This document shows, piece by piece, positions 40,574-53,578 of a stretch of DNA of 64,000 nt. The stretch lies in assembly GCA_965248735.1 (NCBI GenBank), contig OZ252146.1, forward strand, positions 3,658,001-3,722,000. Direction: 5' to 3'. Numbering within the stretch: the first letter of the stretch is position 1; each line of letters begins with the position of its first letter. This DNA comes from Aldehydirespirator sp965248735 (GTDB lineage: Bacteria; Actinomycetota; Acidimicrobiia; Acidimicrobiales; Aldehydirespiratoraceae). The notes beneath the pieces were generated by a model. That model was not told where the DNA came from. It saw only the letters and a program-made list of their open reading frames with translations, and ran no database searches. A program made the position numbers and the translations under genes.

Positions 40574-41344
40574 GTGCGGCGGGCTGCACCGCTGGCGGCG
40601 CTCGCCGTTGTCGTGATCGCCTGCAGCGGGGCGTCGCCCGTCCAGTCGCACGAGACGATCGCCGAGGCCGTGGCCGCGGCGCCGGCGGGGGGCACGGTCC
40701 GGATCCCCGCCGGGCACTACGTCGAGAGCATCACCATCGACCGGCCGATGACGCTCATCGCCGAGCCCGGCGGTGTGCATCTGACAGGGCAGATCTCGGT
40801 GGTCGACGCCAGCGGCGTGACCGTCGAGGGATTCACGATTCGCGCTGACGGCACCGCCATCTCGGCGCGGGGCGGCGACGAGATACGCATCATCGGCAAC
40901 GAGATCGTCGGCGCCGGCTACCGCGGCATTCACATCGTCAACGCCTCCGCGGAGATCGTCGGCAACGAGATCCGCGGCGCGAGCGGCCCGTACGTCGTCG
41001 GCATCCACGTCGCCAACGCCACGGCCCGCCCGCCGTCGGTCATCTCGGACAACGTGATCGAGCTGGACGGCGCATACGGCATCGCAGTGAACTTCGCCCA
41101 CGCCGAGGTGACCGGCAACACCGTGCGCGGCGGCACCAGGGCCGGCCTGGCGGTGAACGAGATGTCGACCGCCAACGTGCGGGACAACACCGTCCATGGC
41201 GCGCCCCGCTACGGGATCCTCGTCACCGACATGTCGCACGCCGAGGTCACCGACAACACGGTGACCGGCTCGCAGGAGCCCATCATGTTGCAGTTCCACT
41301 CCACCGCCGAGATCGACGGCAACCAATTCGTGAGCGGCGACTAG
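40574..41344 (+). CDS. Parallel beta-helix repeat protein, lipoprotein
   Basis: This 256-residue exported protein has a short signal ending VVVIACSG (lipobox-like IAC, Cys17). Repeating coils follow of the NosD/pectate-lyase type (right-handed parallel beta-helix): ITIDRPMTLIAEPGG, VTVEGFTIRADG, IRIIGNEIVGAGYRGIHI, AEVTGNTVRGGTRAGLAV, AEVTDNTVTGSQEPIML. Such proteins bind or cleave polysaccharides, but no catalytic set typical of a lyase is evident. Position at the end of the importer operon (6-base gap) fits a polysaccharide-binding surface component or a polysaccharide-cleaving enzyme. It starts with GTG at 40574. Confidence 0.8.
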   Translation: MRRAAPLAALAVVVIACSGASPVQSHETIAEAVAAAPAGGTVRIPAGHYVESITIDRPMTLIAEPGGVHLTGQISVVDASGVTVEGFTIRADGTAISARGGDEIRIIGNEIVGAGYRGIHIVNASAEIVGNEIRGASGPYVVGIHVANATARPPSVISDNVIELDGAYGIAVNFAHAEVTGNTVRGGTRAGLAVNEMSTANVRDNTVHGAPRYGILVTDMSHAEVTDNTVTGSQEPIMLQFHSTAEIDGNQFVSGD

Positions 41345-41406
41345 TCCCTGACCGCACTCGTGCAGCCCCAACACCGGCGCCGGGCGCGTCCCCGAGACGA
41401 GACCTG

Positions 41407-41437
41407 AGCGACTAGTTGTTGATCGCCTCTAGTCGCT
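41407..41437. terminator. Hairpin between convergent genes
   Basis: AGCGACTAG (41407-41415) and CTAGTCGCT (41429-41437) form a perfect 9-bp inverted repeat with a 13-base loop between the beta-helix gene and korB, which point at each other. A GCGACTAG also occurs at the beta-helix stop (41337-41344). No T-run, so termination is uncertain. Confidence 0.4.
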
Positions 41438-41480
41438 GACCGCGGCTAGGCCGTGCGCGGATTGCCCGCCGTGGGCTGTG

Positions 41481-42494
41481 TCAGGCGACTTGCCAGGTGG
41501 GGCGGGAGTGCAGGAGGTCGCGCAGGTCGCCGGGGCCGGCCTTGGCCTGCGACGCGGCTATCTGCGAGGTGACCGCCGAGCCGTACTCTGAGCGGTCGAC
41601 GGCCCGGAACACTCCTATGGGCGTGGGCACATCGTTGGTGTTGGCCAAGCGGCTCAGCGCGAACGCCACCGACGGGTCGGGATCGGCCTCGTCGTGAACC
41701 ACTAGGGCATCGACGCCCACCTCGGCCACCGCAACCGCCCGGGCCCTGCCGTCATCGATCACCACACCGAACTCGCCGTCGGCTCCGAAGCGCACCGGCT
41801 CGCCGTGGCGCAGATCGATCAGCATCGACTCGCGGGCGTCGCGCTTGGTGATGGCCGCGAAGGCGCCGTCATTGAACACGTTGCAGTTCTGGAAGACCTC
41901 CACGAACGCCGCCCCGGGGTGGTCGTGGGCCCGCCGGAACATCTCCTGCATGTGGCCCCGGTCCATGTCATGGGTGCGGGCCACGAACGACGCCTCCGCC
42001 CCCAGCGCCAGCGACACCGCGTTGAAGGGCTGCTCCACCGAGCCGTGGGGCGTGGACTTGGTCACCTTGCCCCGCTCGCTTGTGGGCGAGTACTGCCCCT
42101 TGGTCAGCCCGTAGATCTGGTTGTTGAACAGCAGGATGTTCAGGTTCACGTTGCGGCGCAGCGCGTGGATCAGGTGGTTGCCGCCGATCGACATCATGTC
42201 GCCGTCGCCGCCCACCACCCATACGTGCAGGTCGCCCCGGGCCATGGCCAGACCGGTGGCCACCGCGGGGGAACGCCCGTGGATGGCGTGCAGACCGTAG
42301 GTGTTCATGTAATACGGGAACCGGGCCGCGCAGCCGATCCCCGAAACGAAAACCGTGTCCTCGCGTCGGACGCCCAGCTCCGGCATGAGCAGTTGCATGG
42401 CGGTGAGGATCGAGTAGTCGCCGCAACCCGGGCACCAGCGGACCTCCTGATCGGTGGTCCAGTCCTTGCGGGTGGTCACCGGCACGTCAGTCAT
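41481..42494 (-). CDS. korB: 2-oxoglutarate (2-oxoacid):ferredoxin oxidoreductase, beta subunit
   Basis: This 337-residue thiamine-diphosphate-binding subunit has RWCPGCGDYSIL (Cys21, Cys24) and then FVSGIGCAARFPYYMNTYGLH, with a GDGDMMSIGGNH motif coordinating Mg-ThDP, and NNQIYGLTKGQYSPT. It oxidatively decarboxylates 2-oxoglutarate to succinyl-CoA with ferredoxin, together with KorA. Its ATG at 42494 overlaps the korA stop (ATGA), so both are made together. Without an iron-sulfur delta subunit nearby, this is the two-subunit type known from actinomycetes and Thermus. Confidence 0.92.
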   Translation of the reverse strand: MTDVPVTTRKDWTTDQEVRWCPGCGDYSILTAMQLLMPELGVRREDTVFVSGIGCAARFPYYMNTYGLHAIHGRSPAVATGLAMARGDLHVWVVGGDGDMMSIGGNHLIHALRRNVNLNILLFNNQIYGLTKGQYSPTSERGKVTKSTPHGSVEQPFNAVSLALGAEASFVARTHDMDRGHMQEMFRRAHDHPGAAFVEVFQNCNVFNDGAFAAITKRDARESMLIDLRHGEPVRFGADGEFGVVIDDGRARAVAVAEVGVDALVVHDEADPDPSVAFALSRLANTNDVPTPIGVFRAVDRSEYGSAVTSQIAASQAKAGPGDLRDLLHSRPTWQVA

Positions 42495-44494
42495 CGCTCA
42501 GCCCCCGCCGCCTTGGCGTCATCGGATGACCCCAGGGGCTCCCCCGCCGCCCTGGCGTCACCGGATGATCCCAGGGGCTCCCCCGCCGCCTCGACGTCAC
42601 CGGACGGTCCCAGCCGCTCCCCCGCCGCCTCGATCTCCTCCCAGAACGCCTCCACCAGCTCGGCCGCGGTGAAGGGCTGGCCCGAGACCTTGGTCACCGG
42701 CTTGGCGTCGACGAGGTACTCGGCCCGCAGCATCCGGCAGAGCTGCCCCGTGTTCATCTCCGGCACGACGACGCGCTCGAAGGACGCGAGCAGCTCGCCG
42801 AGGTTGGCCGGCAGCGGGTTCAGATGGCGTAGATGGATGTGGGCCAGGCGATGGCCGGCCGACGCGAGCCGGCGGCGGGCTCCGGTGACGGCGCCCCACG
42901 TCGAACCCCAGGCCACCACGGCCACGGCCGCGTCGGGGTCTCCCTCAACGGCGGCTGGCGGGATGCGGTCGGCGATCAGAGCGATCCGCTCCGCCCGCAG
43001 CCGCACCATGGCCTGATGGTTGTCGGGCTCGTAGCTGATGTTGCCGCTGCCGTCCTCCTTCTCGATGCCGCCGATGCGGTGCATCAGGTCGGGCGTGCCC
43101 GGAATGGCCCAGGGACGGACCAGCCGCTCGTCGCGCTGGAAGGGCCAGAAGACAGTGTCGCCCTCGTCGTTGACGTGGTTGGGCTTCGAGGCGAAATCCA
43201 CGGTTATGGAGCCAAGCTGCCCGACGTCGGGGATGCGCCAGGGCTCGCTGCTGTTGGCCAGGTAGCCGTCGGAGAGCAGGATCACCGGTGTGCGGTGCTC
43301 AACCGCGAGACGGACCGCCTCGATGGCGCTGAAGAAGCAGTCGGACGGACTCCGGGCCGCGACGATTGGCAGCGGTGCCTCGCCGTGGCGCCCGTACATG
43401 GCCATCAGCAGATCGGCGGCCTCGGTCTTGGTGGGCAGGCCCGTGGACGGACCGCCCCGCTGGATGTCGATGACCACCAGCGGCACCTCCAGGCTCACGG
43501 CCAGACCGACCGTCTCGGCCTTGAGGGCCATGCCCGGCCCCGAGGTGGCGGTGACGCCGATGTGGCCCCCGTAGGCCGCGCCGAGGGCCGCTCCCACCGC
43601 GGCGATCTCATCCTCGGCCTGCAGGGTGCGGACCCCGAAGTTCTTGTGCCGGGCCAGTTCGTGGAGGATGTCGCTGGCCGGGGTGATCGGGTAGGACCCC
43701 AGGAACAGCGGAATCCCGGCCTGCTGGGAGGCGGCGATGAGCCCCCACGACAGCGCGGTGTTGCCGCTGATGTTGGTGTAGGTGCCGGGCTCGAGCGCCG
43801 CGGGGGCGACCATCAGCCGGCTCGCGCCCAGCTCGGCGGTCTCGCCGAAGGCGTGGCCCGCCGCGAAGGCGGCCTTGTTGGCCGCGATCACCGTGTCGCG
43901 TCCCGCGAACTTGCCGTCGATCCAGTCGGAGGTGGGCTTGGTGGGACGGGAGTACAGCCACGACACCAGCCCCAGCGCGAAGAAGTTCTTGGAGCGCTCG
44001 GCCTCGCGGGGCTTGACCCCCAGGTCCTGGCAGGCCCGCTTGGTCAGGTCGGTCATGGGCGCGGTGACCACCGTGTAGCCGTCCAGGCTGCCGTCTTCCA
44101 GAGGGTTGGACCGGTATCCGGCCTTGGCCAGGTTGCGCTCGTTGAAGGCGTCGGAGTTGACGATGACGGTGCCGCCCGGCGTCAGCAGCGGCAGGTCGGA
44201 CCGCAGCGCCGCCGGGTTCATGGCCACCAGCACCGTGGGCGCGTCTCCGGGGGTGGTGATGTCGTGGTCCGAGATGTGGACCTGGAACGACGAGACGCCG
44301 GCCAGCGTGCCGGCCGGAGCCCTGATCTCCGCGGGGAACTCCGGCAGCGTGGCCAGATCGTTGCCGAACAGGGCGCTGGCCGAAGTGAACCGGTCGCCGG
44401 TGAGCTGCATGCCGTCGCCGGAGTCGCCCGCGAAGCGAAGGACGATGCCGTCGGCCTTGCGGACCTCGTGGGCCCGCTCCGCAGTGTCGGTCAC
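42491..44494 (-). CDS. korA: 2-oxoglutarate (2-oxoacid):ferredoxin oxidoreductase, alpha (gamma-alpha fusion) subunit
   Basis: This 667-residue protein has an N-terminal gamma domain (RFAGDSGDGMQLTGDRF, about 15-190), a pyrimidine-binding alpha domain (about 210-570, LFLGSYPITPASDILHELA, TSGPGMALKAE) and domain III. The GTG at 44494 is chosen because it follows AAAGGAG. It extends at the C-terminus with a repeated Ala/Gly/Ser-rich tail (AAGEPLGSSGDARAAGEPL) encoded by 39-bp tandem repeats, an extension not expected in the family. It forms a heterodimer with KorB. Confidence 0.92.
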   Translation of the reverse strand: MTDTAERAHEVRKADGIVLRFAGDSGDGMQLTGDRFTSASALFGNDLATLPEFPAEIRAPAGTLAGVSSFQVHISDHDITTPGDAPTVLVAMNPAALRSDLPLLTPGGTVIVNSDAFNERNLAKAGYRSNPLEDGSLDGYTVVTAPMTDLTKRACQDLGVKPREAERSKNFFALGLVSWLYSRPTKPTSDWIDGKFAGRDTVIAANKAAFAAGHAFGETAELGASRLMVAPAALEPGTYTNISGNTALSWGLIAASQQAGIPLFLGSYPITPASDILHELARHKNFGVRTLQAEDEIAAVGAALGAAYGGHIGVTATSGPGMALKAETVGLAVSLEVPLVVIDIQRGGPSTGLPTKTEAADLLMAMYGRHGEAPLPIVAARSPSDCFFSAIEAVRLAVEHRTPVILLSDGYLANSSEPWRIPDVGQLGSITVDFASKPNHVNDEGDTVFWPFQRDERLVRPWAIPGTPDLMHRIGGIEKEDGSGNISYEPDNHQAMVRLRAERIALIADRIPPAAVEGDPDAAVAVVAWGSTWGAVTGARRRLASAGHRLAHIHLRHLNPLPANLGELLASFERVVVPEMNTGQLCRMLRAEYLVDAKPVTKVSGQPFTAAELVEAFWEEIEAAGERLGPSGDVEAAGEPLGSSGDARAAGEPLGSSDDAKAAGAER
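42504..42631 (-). repeat. 39-bp in-frame tandem repeats at korA 3' end
   Basis: Units start on the plus strand at 42504, 42543, 42582 and (partial) 42621. On the minus strand each encodes 13 residues of the type AAGEPLGSSGDAR. They add about 40 residues to KorA just before the ATGA overlap with korB. Confidence 0.93.
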
Positions 44495-44646
44495 AGATGC
44501 TCCTTTGCACCGGCTATGGGCGAGCTGAGGGCTCGGCCCGCGGTAGGAGCCCACCCGATCCGGCCCGCCGGTGCCACCCTAGCCGGTATACCGTGTCCGG
44601 CCACGACTCTCGGCTGGTTCATTTGAAGGTTCCGGCCAGCTCGCAG

Positions 44647-45696
<1,050 letters not shown>

Positions 45697-45785
45697 GGGA
45701 TGGCTCCTGACAGGTGGTGGGATGCGTGCGCCGGCAGGCCGCCCGGACCGCCCGCGCCCGCGTGCCGCCACCGTAGCGCCCCCGC

Positions 45786-46502
45786 TCAGTTCAGCGCGCG
45801 GACCCGATCGGACACATCGGCTAGGGCGGAGTCGTGGGACGCGACCCAGCCGAACAGCTCCCGGGCCCGGGGCTGGCGGCCGGCACGCTCATAGAGGTCG
45901 GCTAGGACGTAGGCCCGGCGCAGATGGTGCGGCCTGGGCCTCGACGGCAGGCGCCACCCCTGCTCCAGCACCCGGATGGCGGCGGACAGGTCGCCCCGGT
46001 CGGCCTTCGAGCCGGCCAGCACGATGCGCCCCTCAGTCACCAGCTCAGCCGACGGCGACGCCGCGCCCAGCTCATTCCACAGGGCGTCGACGTCAGCCCA
46101 GCGGCCCAGGGCGCGGTGGCAGTCGGCCAGGACGGGATGCTGCTCCACGGAGCCGCTGAGCTCCCGGAATTCCTCGAGCGCGCCCATGGCCGCCCTGAAC
46201 CGGCCCAGGCGGTACAGCACCAGCCCGTGCAGCTCGCACACGTCGGCGACCTCGGGGGCGTCGCGGGCCAGCCGGGACAGCAGCGGGAGGGCCTCCTCGA
46301 AGCGCCCGGCTCGAAAGGCTCGGGCTGCGGCCTCGAAACGCCGGACCGCACTCTTACCCCGGGCCGGGCCGAGCACGCGCACCAGTTCGGAGCGCGGATC
46401 GACCTCGCGGTGAGGTGCGGGCGGAAGCGCGGCCCGCCCCCGCGGCCTGCTCCGGCGCTGCGCCAACTGCGAGCGACCCGCCCTGTCGCCCTTGCGTGGC
46501 AT
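45786..46502 (-). CDS. TPR-like helical repeat protein
   Basis: This 238-residue protein has a very basic N-terminal 30 residues followed by helical pairs: FEAAARAFRAGRFEEALPLL, ELHGLVLYRLGRFRAAMGAL, LADCHRALGRWADVDALW, LADLYERAGRQPRARELF. These match the tetratricopeptide consensus loosely and imply a protein-protein scaffold. Actinobacteria often carry such a protein next to rRNA operons, but no specific partner can be named. It starts at 46502. The 83 bases before the rRNA terminator contain nothing else. Confidence 0.75.
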   Translation of the reverse strand: MPRKGDRAGRSQLAQRRSRPRGRAALPPAPHREVDPRSELVRVLGPARGKSAVRRFEAAARAFRAGRFEEALPLLSRLARDAPEVADVCELHGLVLYRLGRFRAAMGALEEFRELSGSVEQHPVLADCHRALGRWADVDALWNELGAASPSAELVTEGRIVLAGSKADRGDLSAAIRVLEQGWRLPSRPRPHHLRRAYVLADLYERAGRQPRARELFGWVASHDSALADVSDRVRALN

Positions 46503-46584
46503 GGCCAGAGCCTACCTGCGCCCACGCGGCGCAGGAGATGCCCGAAGGCGCACACGGCCGAGCAGGGCGCCCGGACTCAGAAAG

Positions 46585-46620
46585 CCAGAAGGCCCCAGCC
46601 TCATCGGCGGGGCCTTCTGG
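46585..46620 (-). terminator. Intrinsic terminator of the rRNA operon
   Basis: CCAGAAGGCCCC (46585-46596) and GGGGCCTTCTGG (46609-46620) form a perfect 12-bp stem with a 12-base loop, just 3' of the 5S gene on the minus strand. On that strand it is followed by CTTTCTG, a modest pyrimidine run. Confidence 0.85.
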
Positions 46621-46625
46621 TCGGC

Positions 46626-46746
<121 letters not shown>

Positions 46747-46798
46747 CCTGTTGTCCTGCGGGCGAACCCCGAGCGGGGAACGCCTCTGCGAAGAACTC

Positions 46799-46815
46799 CA
46801 TAGCGAGCACGAGCA
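46799..46815 (-). repeat. 3' arm of the pre-23S processing stem
   Basis: These 17 bases (CATAGCGAGCACGAGCA) are perfectly complementary to 49962-49978, bracketing the 23S gene. Such stems are cut by RNase III to release pre-23S rRNA. Confidence 0.85.
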
Positions 46816-46839
46816 ACCATGCGCTCGATGCGAAATTGA

Positions 46840-49935
<3,096 letters not shown>

Positions 49936-49961
49936 AATTAATTTACATCTTTACGAAAAGA

Positions 49962-49978
49962 TGCTCGTGCTCGCTATG
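49962..49978 (-). repeat. 5' arm of the pre-23S processing stem
   Basis: TGCTCGTGCTCGCTATG pairs perfectly with 46799-46815. It lies in the 16S-23S spacer (about 49936-50192, 257 bases), which contains no tRNA gene that I can see. Confidence 0.85.
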
Positions 49979-50187
49979 CAATTCTCAAGAGGCATTCCAT
50001 GGGCGTTTGGAACGACTGGCGTTCCAGCGCGCCCTAGGGAGCAGTGCAGACCTGCTGGCATCTGCAGACGCCGGCTGGCCACGCGACCGCTTCCTCAAAG
50101 CGGAAGAGACGGACTAGCGAGTGCCTTAACTGGGAGGCACTCAACTGCCGGCCAGCCTGACGGCCAGCCGGTCGTTGAGATATTGCT

Positions 50188-51713
<1,526 letters not shown>

Positions 51714-52150
51714 GATCTCCGGCGCCAGCCGAGGCCGGGCCTTCGATCGGGTTGCTCGGCTGCTCCCCGCCGAGGCGGGTGCGTGAGCAGCTCTGCGGGT
51801 CAGAGAGCCGGTCTCGCCGTTTGAGGCGGGAGACCTTGGCTCTCCCGGCGCCGAGGCGCCGGGTGGTCCGGCAGGTAATGCCGGACCATGTCTTGACGGA
51901 CATCGCCTCGAGCCACGCAGCCCGAGCCGACGCCCGCACTCGCTATGCGTCCGTCTCTTCCGTTTTCAAGAAGCAACCTGCACCGGCACCGGCTGCGGAC
52001 CCCGGATTGGAGTCGAGCCGACGGCGCCGAAGGCACTGCAACCCCGACCGCAGCCCGAAGGGCCCCGGCCGGGGTGAGCCGCCACACTAGCGCGCCGGGA
52101 CGGCACATACAACACAAGAACCGCAACTGCCCGGAATATTCGGCCGCCGA
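51714..52150 (-). other. rRNA leader with three strong hairpins
   Basis: The stretch between tyrS and 16S has no credible gene. It holds a two-step stem (GCTGCTC with GAGCAGC at 51759-51791, enclosing CCCGCC-GA-GGCGGG), CCCGGCGCC-GA-GGCGCCGGG (51844-51863) and TGGTCCGGCA-GGTAA-TGCCGGACCA (51864-51888). They would lie in the pre-16S leader and may help processing or antitermination. A clear promoter could not be fixed. Confidence 0.55.
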
Positions 52151-52205
52151 TCCGAACTTCAATCGATTTGCCACATGAGCGGTGGTCAACTGCTTGAAGT
52201 TCGGA
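52151..52205. promoter_or_regulatory. 12-bp inverted repeat between tyrS and the rRNA operon
   Basis: TCCGAACTTCAA (52151-52162) and TTGAAGTTCGGA (52194-52205) are perfect complements 31 bases apart, immediately 3' of tyrS on the minus strand. This could be an operator or UP-like control region of the rRNA promoter, or a long-loop terminator for tyrS. Confidence 0.45.
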
Positions 52206-52227
52206 GAATCGTCGCTGGCGCGACCGG

Positions 52228-53487
52228 TCAGTCGACCACTAGGAGGTGGCGCTGGCGGCGGCCGCGCTGCACCAGCGCGTAGCGGCCATCCACCAGGTCG
52301 ACCTGCTCCAGCGGAGACCCCACGCGATGGCCGTTCACGCGGATGCCACCCGAGGCGATCGTGCGTCGGGCGTCAGAGCGCGACGTGCACACTCCCGACA
52401 CGACCAGCGCGTCGACCACCGGCTCGTCGCCGCCCAGGGCCGAGCCGCCAACAACGGTCTCGGGCACGATGCCCCGCACCGCCTCCAGCCGATCAGCGGA
52501 CAGCACCGCCTCACCGAACAGCACCTCGGCCGCGAGACGGGCCTGCTCGGTGGCCTCGGCGCCGTGCACGAGGGTGCAGACCTCGTCGGCCAGCGCACGC
52601 TGGGCCCGGCGCTCGTGGGGGACGGATGCGTGGGCCGACATGATCTCGCCCACCTCCGCCACCGGCAGCAGCGTGAGCTGCAGCAGCAGCCTCTCGATGT
52701 CGCCGTCGTCGGTGTTCACGAAGTACTGGTGCAGCTCGAAAGGCAGCGTGCGCCCGGCGTCGAGCCACACCGTCTGATCGGCCGTCTTGCCGAACTTCTG
52801 GCCGTCGGCGCGGGTCATCAGGGGCCAGGTCAGCCCGTGAACGGCGGCGCCGCTGCGGCGGCGGACCAGGTCGATGCCCGCGGTGATGTTGCCCCACTGG
52901 TCGGAGCCGCCCACCTGCAGGCGGCAGTCGTAGTGCTCGAACTGCCACCAGTAGTCGAAGGCCTGCAGCAGCATGTAGCTGAACTCCGTGAAGGAGATCC
53001 CCTGGTCGCTGTCCATGCGGCTGCGCACCGAGTCCTTGGCCACCATCTGGTTGACGGTGATGTGCTTGCCCACGTCCCGAAGGAAATCGAGCAGGGTTAC
53101 GTCGCGGGTCCAGTCGTGGTTGTTCACCAGGCGGGCCGCGTTGTCGCCATCGAAGTCGAACAGCGTCTCGAGCTGGGCTCCTATGCCGGCCAGATTCGAG
53201 TCCAGGGTGGCCGCGTCCAGCAGGCTGCGCTCGTCGGAGCGCCCGCTGGGGTCCCCGACCATCCCGGTGGCGCCGCCCACGAGCGCCAGAGGGCGGTGGC
53301 CGGCCTGCTGGAACCGGCGCAGCACCAGCACCGCTACAAGGTGGCCGACGTGCAGGCTGTCGGCGGTGGGATCGATGCCGCAGTACAGGGTGGCAGGGCC
53401 CGACTCGAGCAGTTCCCGCAGCCCGGCCTCGTCGGTGTGGTCGTGGACCAGCCCGCGGGCACGCAGGTCGTCGAGCAAGTCAGCCAT
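52228..53487 (-). CDS. tyrS: Tyrosyl-tRNA synthetase
   Basis: This 419-residue class I aminoacyl-tRNA synthetase charges tRNA-Tyr. It shows the HIGH motif as H46-V-G-H49 after DPTADSL, YCGIDPT in the tyrosine pocket, QVGGSDQWGNI, the KMSKS loop as KFGKT in DGQKFGKTADQ, and a C-terminal S4 RNA-binding domain (SRSDARRTIASGGIRVNGH). It is of the bacterial TyrRS type of usual length. The ATG is at 53487. The gene lies upstream of the rRNA operon on the same strand; the PBP gene starts on the other strand about 90 bases away. Confidence 0.96.
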   Translation of the reverse strand: MADLLDDLRARGLVHDHTDEAGLRELLESGPATLYCGIDPTADSLHVGHLVAVLVLRRFQQAGHRPLALVGGATGMVGDPSGRSDERSLLDAATLDSNLAGIGAQLETLFDFDGDNAARLVNNHDWTRDVTLLDFLRDVGKHITVNQMVAKDSVRSRMDSDQGISFTEFSYMLLQAFDYWWQFEHYDCRLQVGGSDQWGNITAGIDLVRRRSGAAVHGLTWPLMTRADGQKFGKTADQTVWLDAGRTLPFELHQYFVNTDDGDIERLLLQLTLLPVAEVGEIMSAHASVPHERRAQRALADEVCTLVHGAEATEQARLAAEVLFGEAVLSADRLEAVRGIVPETVVGGSALGGDEPVVDALVVSGVCTSRSDARRTIASGGIRVNGHRVGSPLEQVDLVDGRYALVQRGRRQRHLLVVD

Positions 53488-53578
53488 CGCAGCTCAGCCT
53501 ACCGATACGGCCTGTGCGGTCGGGAGCCGCTCACAGACTCGAGCGATAGGCGTGGCTCGGCACGCAGCGCACAGCACA

